A stretch of 34,223 bases of DNA from Gemmatimonadaceae bacterium (GTDB lineage Bacteria > Gemmatimonadota > Gemmatimonadetes > Gemmatimonadales > Gemmatimonadaceae), in the NCBI GenBank assembly GCA_025453745.1, contig JALOPS010000018.1, positions 1-34,223 of the forward strand, read 5' to 3'. Every line of letters begins with the position of its first letter. Within the stretch, counting starts at the first letter, position 1. This document shows positions 6,926-15,009 of the stretch, piece by piece. The notes under the pieces were generated by a model that saw only the letters and a program-made list of their open reading frames with translations, made no database searches and was not told the origin of the DNA. A program made the translations under genes and the position numbers.

Positions 6926-7708
6926 ATGCTCCTCGTGCACACCGCGCGTGACATCGCCGATCGTCTGGACGCCGAACTGGCGACGGCCACCACGCCAGAC
7001 TATCCCCCGGCCCTGAACGGGCTGCAGGTGGACAATCGGCGCGGCGTCACTCGGGTTGCCGCCGCGGTGGACTGTTCCGCGCGCACCATTGCTGGTGCGC
7101 GCGCCGCGGGCGCCGATCTGCTGCTCGTGCACCATGGGCTCTTCTGGGGCGGGCTGCAGCGGCTCACCGGAGCGTATGGTGAGCGCGTGCGCGCCGTCTT
7201 GGACGCCGACCTCGCGCTGTACGCCGCGCATCTGCCCCTCGACTGTCACCCGCGGCACGGCAACTCGGTCCTGCTCGCGCACGAATTGGGGCTGGTGCCA
7301 ACGGCGGGCTTCGCGCGGTATCAGCACATCGAGTGTGGCGTGCGCGGCGAGAGCGAGGTCGCCACGCAGGCGCTCCTCGAGCGTGTGGCGTCGTTCTGCG
7401 CGCCGTGGGGGCACACGCTGCGTCACACGCCTGCAGCGAGCGGTCGCATCACACGTCGCTGGGCGATCTGTTCGGGTGCGGGCGCGAGTGCCGAGTCGGT
7501 GCGGGAGTGCGTGGCGCTGGGCATCGATACGTTGATCGTGGGTGAGGGGCCGCACTGGTCCGCCGTGGATGCGGAAGAGCACGGGCTCGTCATTGCCTAT
7601 GCGGGGCATTACGCGACCGAGACGCTCGGCGTGCGCGCGGTCGCGCAGTGGCTCGAGCAGACCCTCGGTCTGCCGTGGACGTTCATTCACGTCCCGACTG
7701 GTCACTGA
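6926..7708 (+). CDS. Nif3-like dinuclear metal centre hexameric protein
   Basis: The product has 260 residues and belongs to the Nif3/YbgI (DUF34) family, whose biochemical role is still unsettled; some members have been linked to GTP cyclohydrolase-type or hydrolase activity. Seen here are NGLQVDN near the start, the metal-ligand stretch LLLVHHGLFW, then YAAHLPLDCHPRHGN, and GHYATE near the C-terminus, which together supply the His, Asp and Glu ligands of the two-metal centre. It begins 7 bases after the BMP stop and is followed 10 bases later by the ABC ATPase, so it is embedded in the transport operon. That position suggests a role in handling the imported compound, but this is inference. 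Confidence 0.9.
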   Translation: MLLVHTARDIADRLDAELATATTPDYPPALNGLQVDNRRGVTRVAAAVDCSARTIAGARAAGADLLLVHHGLFWGGLQRLTGAYGERVRAVLDADLALYAAHLPLDCHPRHGNSVLLAHELGLVPTAGFARYQHIECGVRGESEVATQALLERVASFCAPWGHTLRHTPAASGRITRRWAICSGAGASAESVRECVALGIDTLIVGEGPHWSAVDAEEHGLVIAYAGHYATETLGVRAVAQWLEQTLGLPWTFIHVPTGH

Positions 7709-7718
7709 GTCCTTCCAC

Positions 7719-9218
7719 ATGAGCACGCATCGCGAGCCGCCTCCCCGGTCGGAGAGCGGCCTTCCGCTGGCGCTTGCCATCACCGATGTGCGCGTGGCCT
7801 TTGGTGGCACCGTTGCGCTCGATGGCGCATCGCTGGCTGTGCGGCCAGGCACCGTGCATGCACTGCTCGGCGAGAACGGTGCGGGAAAGACCACGCTGAT
7901 GCGCGTGGCGTTCGGTCTGGTCGCGCCCGACGCGGGCACGATGCATCGGGCCGGCGTGCCGTACGCACCGCGCACACCGAGAGAGGCGATCGCGGCCGGT
8001 CTCGGGATGGTGTTTCAGCATTTCTCGCTCGTGCCGGCGATGACGGTCGCAGAGAACATCGCCCTCGGGGGATCGGGCGCATTCGATCCGCAGCGCGAGG
8101 CCCGTCGGGTGCGTGCGCTTGCCGAACGGACCGGGCTCGCGATCGATCCGACGCTCCGCATCGCCGAGGCGAGCATCGGCATGCAGCAGCGCTCGGAGAT
8201 TCTCAAGGCGCTCTCGCGCGATGCCTCGGTGCTGATGCTCGACGAGCCGACGGCCGTGCTTGCGCCGCAGGACGCCGCCGAGCTGCTCCAGTGGGTGCGC
8301 CGCTTCGCACGCGATGGGCGTGCCGTGGTACTGGTCACGCACCGCTTGCAGGACGCGCTCGCGGTCAGTGACGACATCACGGTGCTGCGTCGCGGGCGCA
8401 CCGTCCTCGCAGACGCGGCCGAGCGACTGGATGAAGGTGCGTTGGCGCGCGCGATGGTGGGCGAGGCGAGCATACAGGTCGACGTGCCGCGGGTCGCGGC
8501 CGATGCGGACCGCACGAAGCCGGTGGCGCTCCGTGCGCGCGGGGTCAGCGCAATCGACGCGACCGGCCGCACGCGCGTGGACGACGTCGATCTCGACGTC
8601 CATGCGGGCGAGGTGCTGGGTGTCGCGGCGATCGAGGGGGAGGGGCAGCACGAGCTGCTGCGCCTGCTCGCGGGGCGTCTGCGTCCATCGCGCGGGTCGC
8701 TGGAGCGACCGCCGGTCGTTGCGTTCGTGCCGGAGGATCGCCATCGCGACGCGGTGGTGCTCGACGCAACACTCACGGAGAACTTCGCCCTGCGCGAGCT
8801 TGGCACACGGCGCGGGCGCATGCCGTGGAGCGCGCTGGCCGCCCAGACGACAACTGCGATCGACGCATTCGACGTCCGGGCTCCCGGCGCTGATGTCGCG
8901 ATGCGCACGCTCTCGGGCGGCAACCAGCAGAAGTTCGTGTTGGCTCGCGAGCTCGCGGACCGGCCGCCGGCACTGGTGATCGAGAACCCGACGCGCGGCC
9001 TCGACATTCGCGCGGCAGACGCCGTGCGTGCGGCGATCCGCCGCGCCGCCGATGATGGGACGGCGGTCGTGGTGCATTCCGGCGATCTGGACGAGTTGCT
9101 GCTGATGGCCGACCGCGTCGTCGTGATGACCCGCGGGCGACTGCTCCCCGTCACGCGTGATCGCGACACGATCGCGCGGGCAATGATCGGCACCGCGCCC
9201 TCGGCGCGAACGGCGTGA
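7719..9218 (+). CDS. Nucleoside-type ABC importer, duplicated ATP-binding subunit
   Basis: This 499-residue protein carries two ABC domains in tandem, as in RbsA/MglA and the nucleoside importer NupA-type ATPases. Domain 1 has Walker A GENGAGKTT, the signature-like SIGMQQRSEILKAL and Walker B VLMLDEPTA. Domain 2 has a degenerate Walker A (AAIEGEGQHELLRLLAGR), the signature LSGGNQQKFVLAREL and VIENPTRGLDIRA in place of a canonical Walker B. This asymmetry is normal for the family, where one site is catalytically weak. ATG 7719 lies 10 bases after the nif3-like stop. It powers import with the two permeases downstream and the BMP lipoprotein upstream. Confidence 0.93.
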   Translation: MSTHREPPPRSESGLPLALAITDVRVAFGGTVALDGASLAVRPGTVHALLGENGAGKTTLMRVAFGLVAPDAGTMHRAGVPYAPRTPREAIAAGLGMVFQHFSLVPAMTVAENIALGGSGAFDPQREARRVRALAERTGLAIDPTLRIAEASIGMQQRSEILKALSRDASVLMLDEPTAVLAPQDAAELLQWVRRFARDGRAVVLVTHRLQDALAVSDDITVLRRGRTVLADAAERLDEGALARAMVGEASIQVDVPRVAADADRTKPVALRARGVSAIDATGRTRVDDVDLDVHAGEVLGVAAIEGEGQHELLRLLAGRLRPSRGSLERPPVVAFVPEDRHRDAVVLDATLTENFALRELGTRRGRMPWSALAAQTTTAIDAFDVRAPGADVAMRTLSGGNQQKFVLARELADRPPALVIENPTRGLDIRAADAVRAAIRRAADDGTAVVVHSGDLDELLLMADRVVVMTRGRLLPVTRDRDTIARAMIGTAPSARTA

Positions 9219-9252
9219 CGGCGCGTCCTCGCGGGTGCACGGCGAGCATGCG

Positions 9253-10317
9253 ATGACGCCGGCTCGGCGCGCGGGCATCGCGTGTGTGGCGGCGATCGGC
9301 GGCGTTGGTGCGCTTGCCCTGCTGCTGGCCGTCTTTGGCTACTCGCCGGCGGACGGCCTGCTTGCCTTCTGGCGCGGCTCGGTGGGCACCTCGTATGCCC
9401 TCTGGTCGGCGACGCTCGTGCGCGCCATCCCGTTGTCGCTCGCGGGCCTGGGGGTCGCACTCGCCATTCGCGGCGGGCGACTCAACGTGGGCGCCGAAGG
9501 GCAACTCCTCGCGGGTGCCACGGCCGGTGCCCTTGTCGCACAGCTCCTGGGCGCGGTCGAGGGAGGCACTGCAACGGGCGGCGGCATGTCCGCGGCACTC
9601 ACCACCCCGATCGTCCTCATCGCCGGCGCGCTCGCGGGGGCGGCGTGGGCCTCGGTGGCCGCATGGTTGCGCGAGCGATTCGGCGTGCTCGAAGTGATCA
9701 GCACGATCATGCTGAACTTCATCGCCGTACACCTGGTGGGGGCGCTGGTGCGCGGTGTGCTGCAGGAACCGACGCGGGTCTATCCGCAGTCCGCGACGCT
9801 CGCGGCGGCCGCGCGACTGCCCGTGCTCGTGCCCACCACGCGGCTCCACGCGGGTGCGCTCCTCGCGATCACGCTGGCGGCGCTCCTGTGGTGGACGCTG
9901 CGCTACACCGCGCTCGGCTTTCGCGTGCGGGTGGTTGGCGAGAGCGCCGCCGCGGCCGCGAGCGCGGGCGGCATCGACGTGGCGCGCGTGGCGGTCATGT
10001 CCTTCGCGGTCAGCGGCGCGTTGGCGGGGCTGGCCGGTGCCGTCGAGTATGCGGGTGTCACGTACGCACTCTACGAGAACCTCTCGCCAGGCTATGGCTA
10101 CACCGCGATTGCCGTGGCGCTGCTGGCGCGACTGAACCCGCTCTGGGTCATCGCGTCCGGGGTGCTCTTTGGCGCATTGCAGGCGGGCGGTGCGGCCATG
10201 CAGCGCGACGCGGGGGTCCCGGCGACGCTCGTGCAGATGATCGAAGCGATCCTGATCATCGCGATCGTGCTGGTCGATCGGGCATCCCGACGTCGCGCCG
10301 CGGAGGCCGGCACATGA
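9253..10317 (+). CDS. ABC importer permease 1 (BPD_transp_2 family)
   Basis: This is an integral membrane subunit of the nucleoside-type importer, 354 residues from ATG 9253 (GTG 9235 would add six). It has around eight to ten hydrophobic segments and the family's conserved cytoplasmic stretch GRLNVGAEGQLLAGA near residue 80, followed by FGVLEVISTIMLNFIAVHLVG. Later it has GFRVRVVGESAAAAASAGGIDV, the loop that docks on the ATPase in this family. The stop TGA (10315-10317) overlaps the ATG of permease 2, so translation of the two subunits is probably coupled, fitting their pairing in a heterodimeric channel. Confidence 0.92.
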   Translation: MTPARRAGIACVAAIGGVGALALLLAVFGYSPADGLLAFWRGSVGTSYALWSATLVRAIPLSLAGLGVALAIRGGRLNVGAEGQLLAGATAGALVAQLLGAVEGGTATGGGMSAALTTPIVLIAGALAGAAWASVAAWLRERFGVLEVISTIMLNFIAVHLVGALVRGVLQEPTRVYPQSATLAAAARLPVLVPTTRLHAGALLAITLAALLWWTLRYTALGFRVRVVGESAAAAASAGGIDVARVAVMSFAVSGALAGLAGAVEYAGVTYALYENLSPGYGYTAIAVALLARLNPLWVIASGVLFGALQAGGAAMQRDAGVPATLVQMIEAILIIAIVLVDRASRRRAAEAGT

Positions 10318-11240
10318 GTGTGCGCAGCGTGCTCACCGAATACCTCGAAGGTGCCGTGCGTACGGCCACGCCGCTGGCCCTCGCTGCGGTTGGCGAGCTG
10401 GTCGCGGAGCGCGCTGGTGTGATCAACATCGGACTCGAAGGCGCCATCATCGCCGGGGCGTTTGGAGCGGTCGTCGGTGCCGGCATCGCTGGAGTCGGCG
10501 GCGGCATGCTCCTCGGCGTGCTCGCCGGGCTCGCACTCGGGCTGGTCTTTGCGTTGCTCGTGGTCCGGTGGCGTGCCGACCAGATCATCACGGGCACTGC
10601 GATCACGCTGCTCGCGCTCGGCATCACCGGCACCCTGTACCGCACGCTCTACGGCGAGAGTGGCGTTGCGCTCTCCCTGCCGACCACCGCACCGGTGGCC
10701 ATCCCCGGCCTCTCGGCGATCCCCGTGCTTGGTCGCGCCCTCTTCGTGCAGCCGTGGCCCACCTACGTGCTGTATGTGCTCGTCCCGCTGGTGACGTGGG
10801 TGCTGACGCGTACGCACGCCGGACTCGCCATTCGCGCCGTGGGTGAGCGACCGCAGGCGGCGAGTGCAGCGGGGATCGATGCACGGCGGGTGCAATGGTG
10901 GTCGACGCTGTTCGGCGGAGCGATGGGCGGAGCGGCGGGCGCAACGCTCGTGCTCGCGCAAACGGGCACGTTCGTCGAGGGGATGAGCGCGGGCCGTGGC
11001 TTCATCGCCATCGCGATCGTGGTGCTGGGCCGGTGGCATCCGGTGGGCGCCGCGCTCGCGGCGCTGCTCTTTGGCGCGGCCAGTGCGTTGCAGTTCGTCG
11101 CGCAGGCGATGGGGTGGCGCGTGCCCTACCAGCTCTTTCTGGCCATCCCCTATGTGGTGACGCTGCTCGTGCTGGCCACGGCCTCGTCGCGCGCCGGCGC
11201 GCCTGCAGCGCTGGGGCGCGCCGAGCTCGAGGAGCGTTAG
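10314..11240 (+). CDS. ABC importer permease 2 (BPD_transp_2 family)
   Basis: This second membrane subunit, 308 residues, pairs with permease 1. It has the family motif AERAGVINIGLEGAIIAGA early on, GLAIRAVGERPQAASAAGID as the ATPase-contact loop, and about eight to nine hydrophobic segments. It starts at ATG 10314 in the ATGA overlap with permease 1. It is the last gene of the operon; the next gene converges on it, with stops 16 bases apart. The BMP protein, double ATPase and two unequal permeases are the arrangement known for purine nucleoside importers. Confidence 0.92.
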   Translation: MSVRSVLTEYLEGAVRTATPLALAAVGELVAERAGVINIGLEGAIIAGAFGAVVGAGIAGVGGGMLLGVLAGLALGLVFALLVVRWRADQIITGTAITLLALGITGTLYRTLYGESGVALSLPTTAPVAIPGLSAIPVLGRALFVQPWPTYVLYVLVPLVTWVLTRTHAGLAIRAVGERPQAASAAGIDARRVQWWSTLFGGAMGGAAGATLVLAQTGTFVEGMSAGRGFIAIAIVVLGRWHPVGAALAALLFGAASALQFVAQAMGWRVPYQLFLAIPYVVTLLVLATASSRAGAPAALGRAELEER

Positions 11241-11256
11241 CCGGGTCGGCCGCCCA

Positions 11257-12237
11257 TCACCGCGCCCGACAGCGTGCGCGGGCGCTCGTCCACGTCACGC
11301 GCCACGCGCCATCCCGAGCGGGCGCGATCCACTTGAGCACGAGTCCGTCGCGCCCGTCACGGGCGATCAGCATTGCGGGCTGGCCGCTCGCGCGCACGCG
11401 AACGAGCCCCAACAGCGCCATCGCGTCGGCCTCGTCTTCGGGCGCGTCATCGTACTCCAGATAGCGAACGACCCACGGCGCACTCTTCGCCCGCCCTGTG
11501 CGCTCCGCCAGCACGAACCACCGCTCCTCGCGCGGGTCAGCCTCCTGCGCGAGACGGCGAAAGAGCGTGGCAGCGATGATGGTCGTATCGCCGAACGATT
11601 GCGCCGCCTGCTCGGTGGAGGAGACGGCCAGCGAGGCGCGATGCAGTCGTTCGACGATGAACGGCATGCCGGCCAGTCCGCTGGCACGCGCGGCGGGGGT
11701 GGCTTGCGCGATGCGCGCGGCGAGAGAGACGGCCGCCGAGGAGTCGGTGCCGCGGAGCGACTCCACCGCGACTGCCGGCACCGGGTGTGCCCGATCCAGC
11801 ACGAAGCCCACGCCCCAGCTTCTTGGCGCATTCGAGATGCGCGCGGCGGGCCACTCTTCACAGGCCGCGCCGCCGGTGGTCACCGGCAGGGCGACGATCT
11901 GGACGCGGTGGCGACTTCCATCCAGTGCAAAGAGCTCCACCGAGTCACCGGCGCTGACCCGGGTATGCCACACGCTGTCGGCGACATCAGCGGTGGTCGC
12001 ATCGGGTCGCACGAGAAACGCGAGATCGGGATCATCCTCGGGGGCGACCGCGAGCAGTCCGCCGACCCGTTCATCCCATCCGCGCCAGTCGACGACCACG
12101 GGCGGGGGTGGCGCCGGCGCCTGAACGACCGAGTCGACGCGCGGCGCCTTTGGCGGTTGCTCGCGCGCACACGCCGCGAGTGAGGCCAGCGTCACGAGCG
12201 GGAGCAGGGAGTGGTGTTGCCCTCGTATCCGATGCAC
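11257..12237 (-). CDS. Predicted lipoprotein of unknown function
   Basis: The product has 326 residues if it starts at GTG 12237; ATG 12270 is an alternative that adds 11. It starts with a short basic region, a hydrophobic stretch and the lipobox LAAC (LLPLVTLASLAACARE), followed by a Pro/Ala linker. The mature part has WRGWDERVGGLLAVAPEDDPDLAFLVRPD and several beta-rich segments such as SVELFALDGSRHRVQIVAL, but I recognise no family. The frame continues upstream into the MFS gene antisense; that part is a shadow. It is divergent from the UMF1-like transporter with a very short gap (43 bases or less), so the promoters must overlap or sit inside coding DNA. Confidence 0.75.
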   Translation of the reverse strand: MHRIRGQHHSLLPLVTLASLAACAREQPPKAPRVDSVVQAPAPPPPVVVDWRGWDERVGGLLAVAPEDDPDLAFLVRPDATTADVADSVWHTRVSAGDSVELFALDGSRHRVQIVALPVTTGGAACEEWPAARISNAPRSWGVGFVLDRAHPVPAVAVESLRGTDSSAAVSLAARIAQATPAARASGLAGMPFIVERLHRASLAVSSTEQAAQSFGDTTIIAATLFRRLAQEADPREERWFVLAERTGRAKSAPWVVRYLEYDDAPEDEADAMALLGLVRVRASGQPAMLIARDGRDGLVLKWIAPARDGAWRVTWTSARARCRAR

Positions 12238-12280
12238 AGGGGGGGTAATCTGCACGCCGACTCTTCCCATCAGGAGACGC

Positions 12281-13666
12281 ATGACCGCATCGGCTGAGCG
12301 CGCGCATGCCCGCAGCGCCCCTCGTCGCGGGTGGCTTGCCGCGCTCGGTCTCGATCGCCCGGAGCTGCGGGCGTGGACGATGTACGACTTCGGCGTCTCC
12401 GCCATGCAGACGACGATCGCGACGGCGGTCTTTCCGATCTTCTTCGTGAAGGTGACCGGCGATGGGCTGTCCGGACCCGTCGCGTCACAGTGGTGGGGCG
12501 CCACCAATACGATTGGCGCCGTGCTGGTGGCGCTCCTCGCGCCGGTGCTGGGCGCCCTCGCGGATGTGCGCGCGGCCAAGAAGCGCTTCCTTGCGGCCTT
12601 CATGCTGCTGGGTGTGGGCGCGACGGCGGCGATGTTCCTGCTGCAGCACGGACAGATCGTGCTCGCGAGTGTGCTCTTCTGCCTCTCGGTCATCGGATCG
12701 ACCGCGAGCATGACGTTCTACGAGTCGTTGTTGCCGCACATTGCCGCTCCCGAGGAGATCGATCGCGTCTCCACGGCGGGCTACGCGATGGGGTACATCG
12801 GTGGTGGTGTGCTGCTGGCGATCAACCTCGCGTGGATCCTGCAGCCTGCGCTGTTCGGATTGCCCTCGGGCGACGGACTGACGCGCGCGCAGGCGACGCT
12901 GCCGACGCGCCTCGCGTTTCTGAGCGTCGCGGTGTGGTGGTTGGTGTTTTCGCTGCCCGTGCTGCGGCGTGTCCCCGAGCCCGCGCGCGTGTTCGAAGCG
13001 GACGAATCCCGGCAGGAGGCCCCGCTGCGCACGGCGTTCACGCGGCTGGGTGAAACGTTGCGCGAGCTGCGCGGCTACAAGCAGGCGTTTCTCATGATGG
13101 TCGCGTTCACCGTCTACAACGACGGCATTCAGACCATCATCCGCATGGCGAGTGTGTACGGCACGGAGATCGGCATCGGCCAGAGTGATCTGATCACGGC
13201 GATCCTGCTCGTGCAGTTCGTCGGGATTCCGTGCGCCTTCGTGTTCGGCTCGCTCGCGGGACGATTGGGTGCCAAGCGTGGCATCATGCTCGGCCTGATC
13301 GTGTATACCGGCATCTGCATCTACGGCTACTTCATGCGCACCGCGACGCAGTTCTACGGTCTCGCGATTCTCGTGGGGCTCGTGCAGGGTGGCACGCAGG
13401 CGCTGTCGCGGTCGCTCTTCGCGTCGATGGTACCCAAGCACAAATCGGGGGAGTTCTTCGGCTTCTTCTCCGTGTTTGAGAAGTTCGGCGGGATCTTCGG
13501 TCCCCTGCTCTTCTCGTTGGCGATTGGCCAAACCGGTTCGAGCCGCGGGGCGATCATCAGTGTGATCGTGTTCTTTGCGGCAGGCGCGTGGTTGCTCTCG
13601 CGCGTGGATGTGGAGGAGGGGGTGCGGGTGGCCCGCGGTGCGGACGCCCAGACGCGGGGCGCCTGA
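12281..13666 (+). CDS. MFS transporter, UMF1 (Atg22-like) family
   Basis: This 461-residue inner-membrane transporter has about 12 hydrophobic helices. The segment AWTMYDFGVSAMQTTIATAVFPIFF at residues ~31-55 matches the family pattern YDxxxSxxxT...FPIFF of UMF1/Atg22-type carriers. GALADVRAAKKRFLAAF is the inter-helix 2-3 motif of the major facilitator superfamily. The substrate is unknown; relatives export amino acids from the yeast vacuole, and bacterial members are mostly uncharacterised. The start is well supported by AGGAG at 12272-12276, four bases before ATG 12281. It is divergent from the lipoprotein gene and convergent with the small unknown gene. Confidence 0.9.
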   Translation: MTASAERAHARSAPRRGWLAALGLDRPELRAWTMYDFGVSAMQTTIATAVFPIFFVKVTGDGLSGPVASQWWGATNTIGAVLVALLAPVLGALADVRAAKKRFLAAFMLLGVGATAAMFLLQHGQIVLASVLFCLSVIGSTASMTFYESLLPHIAAPEEIDRVSTAGYAMGYIGGGVLLAINLAWILQPALFGLPSGDGLTRAQATLPTRLAFLSVAVWWLVFSLPVLRRVPEPARVFEADESRQEAPLRTAFTRLGETLRELRGYKQAFLMMVAFTVYNDGIQTIIRMASVYGTEIGIGQSDLITAILLVQFVGIPCAFVFGSLAGRLGAKRGIMLGLIVYTGICIYGYFMRTATQFYGLAILVGLVQGGTQALSRSLFASMVPKHKSGEFFGFFSVFEKFGGIFGPLLFSLAIGQTGSSRGAIISVIVFFAAGAWLLSRVDVEEGVRVARGADAQTRGA

Positions 13667-13691
13667 CGGCGGCAGCCCTGGAGCGAATCGC

Positions 13692-14075
13692 TCAGCGCTC
13701 GGGCTGTCTCAATGGCAGAAATGGGCCGCCCAGATCCCAGTGCCACGCCGCGCGGCGTTCGCCCGTGCGCGGGTCCTTGAGTGGCTTGAACTGCAGTCGT
13801 TCCTCGGGGAAGCCGACCGCTCGGGCGTACGCGAGCAACGCGTCGCGGTCGGTCGAGACGAGGTGCGCCATCGGTCGGCCGCGCCACGTGTGGAAGTGCA
13901 GCCAGAGGCCGCCATCCATCGCGTGCGTCATGCCATCTCGCAGGCGCGCGAACTCGCGCAGCTCGAGCCCGGCGGCGGCGACGCGTGCGGTCGCATCCGG
14001 ATGTGGAGCGGGAATGGTCGACACCGGCTTGAGCGGCGCCGCCGATACGGCTGGCTGTCGTCCGCCGCCGGTCAT
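13692..14075 (-). CDS. Small protein, weak resemblance to DUF4031
   Basis: The protein is about 127 residues from ATG 14075; ATG 14132 is an alternative start giving 146. It has a soluble composition with LWLHFHTWRGRPMAHLVSTDRDALLAYARAVGFPEERLQF and a closing WHWDLGG. The pattern of HLVS, then an ALLAYARAxG helix, then H-x-DL near the end resembles the DUF4031 family, but I cannot confirm this without a search. The open frame extends further upstream into the pilin gene in a low-quality translation, which I exclude. It lies downstream of the pilin gene on the same strand, 179 bases away, and its end is 26 bases from the transporter stop. Confidence 0.65.
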   Translation of the reverse strand: MTGGGRQPAVSAAPLKPVSTIPAPHPDATARVAAAGLELREFARLRDGMTHAMDGGLWLHFHTWRGRPMAHLVSTDRDALLAYARAVGFPEERLQFKPLKDPRTGERRAAWHWDLGGPFLPLRQPER

Positions 14076-14254
14076 GTGGTGGCTCGCGTCACCGTGAGTC
14101 TGCGGCGACGCGTGCGCACAGGGGGTGGGCATGGTGCGTGAACGTCCGAATCGCGCGGATGGTGCGCAAGACTCGGGCACCAAAACGCGCACCGCCGCCG
14201 AGCGCGAGGCCCGACGGCGGTACGACTGACGATGCGGGGTGCCGGCCGCACCGC

Positions 14255-14662
14255 TTACTGGCAGAAGATCTGTCCCTCGACCGTGGCAGGCGGAATCGGC
14301 GCTGCGGCGCCGTAAAACACCGAGCAGAGCAGCGGTGAGGCCGCCGGGTGCGTGGCCGTGGCCGACCATCCGGCGGGATCCGCCTGCACGACGGTGAGCA
14401 CGACGCCGTTGGTGCCGGCGAAGCCGAGTGCGCCGAGGTTCGCCTCGTACGTCTCGTTGTCGTAGTAGTACTCCTCCTGGAGCGACGCGATGTTCTTGAG
14501 ATCGCTGCGCATCGTGGAGGCGAACGCCTTGCCGCGCGTCTCCCGGAACTTGGGGAGCGCGATCATCGCCATGATGCCGATGATGACGATGACGATCAGG
14601 AGTTCGATCAGCGTGAAGCCGCGACGGTCGCGGCGACGGGGGAGACGACGGGTCGAACGCAT
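14255..14662 (-). CDS. Type IV pilin / pseudopilin-like protein
   Basis: This 135-residue protein has a classic class III signal: a short basic leader, cleavage after Gly15, and the mature start FTLIELLIVIVIIGIMAMIALP with Glu at +5. It should be cut and methylated by a prepilin peptidase and assembled into a pilus or pseudopilus. The rest (LKNIASLQEEYYYDN...) is like PilA/GspG-type globular domains, and two Cys near the C-terminus (LLCSVFYG and IFCQ) could form the terminal disulfide loop. ATG 14662 is chosen over GTG 14671 because GAGGTG lies six bases upstream of it. No pilus assembly gene is nearby. A sigma-54 promoter lies about 110 bases upstream. Confidence 0.9.
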   Translation of the reverse strand: MRSTRRLPRRRDRRGFTLIELLIVIVIIGIMAMIALPKFRETRGKAFASTMRSDLKNIASLQEEYYYDNETYEANLGALGFAGTNGVVLTVVQADPAGWSATATHPAASPLLCSVFYGAAAPIPPATVEGQIFCQ

Positions 14663-14774
14663 CGGTGGCACCTCAGGGCGTCGGACGTGAACGGAACCAG
14701 TACAAGGCGGAGACGACTGTCACCGCGTGAAGGGCACGGCCTTGGTGGGCGGCCCTCGTGCTGCGGATCACGTT

Positions 14775-14790
14775 TGCAACGCCAATGCCA
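14775..14790 (-). promoter_or_regulatory. Sigma-54 (-24/-12) promoter of the pilin gene
   Basis: Read on the minus strand, this is TGGCATTGGCGTTGCA. It has the invariant GG and GC at the correct spacing and matches the RpoN consensus TGGCAC-N5-TTGCA with one change in the first block. Transcription would start near 14764, leaving a leader of about 100 bases before ATG 14662. Sigma-54 control with a PilR-type activator is well established for major pilin genes. The rest of the 338-base gap between polA and the pilin gene holds no gene, only the dyad and the hairpin listed separately. Confidence 0.7.
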
Positions 14791-14873
14791 CCGCGCGGAT
14801 AACTCGGCAAGCGCTTGTCATGCAACGGCTTGCGGAATCAGCGTCGGCGGCCGTCCCCGTACGAGGTCATGGG

Positions 14874-14902
14874 CCTCGCAATGCTCCTCGCACTCTGCGA
14901 GG
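14874..14902 (-). promoter_or_regulatory. Candidate enhancer (activator dyad) for the sigma-54 promoter
   Basis: CCTCGCA at 14886-14892 and TGCGAGG at 14896-14902 form a perfect 7-base dyad with a 3-base spacer. A third half-site, CCTCGCA at 14874-14880, lies 12 bases away in direct orientation. The cluster is roughly 110-140 bases upstream of the predicted start of the pilin transcript, where bacterial enhancer-binding proteins normally bind. Binding by a PilR-like activator is inference. Confidence 0.45.
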
Positions 14903-14994
14903 GCGCGGCCGGCGAGCTCGACTATTTGGCGACGCCCGCTCGGTGATGGTGCGACCTTCGCCGTGACGACGCCGCGTGTGAGCGCGTGACGAGC

Positions 14995-15009
14995 TCGGCC
15001 ATTGGCCGA
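14995..15009 (-). terminator. Hairpin directly after the polA stop
   Basis: TCGGCCA-T-TGGCCGA is a 7+1+7 inverted repeat ending at the base next to the polA stop codon (15010-15012). There is no T-run after it on the minus strand, so it would be a weak or Rho-assisted terminator, or an mRNA-end protector. Confidence 0.35.

Noticed and set aside
9235-9252. GTG 9235 as start of permease 1
   Set aside because: Possible, but ATG 9253 is followed by a normal basic N-terminus. The difference is only six residues and cannot be settled from sequence alone.
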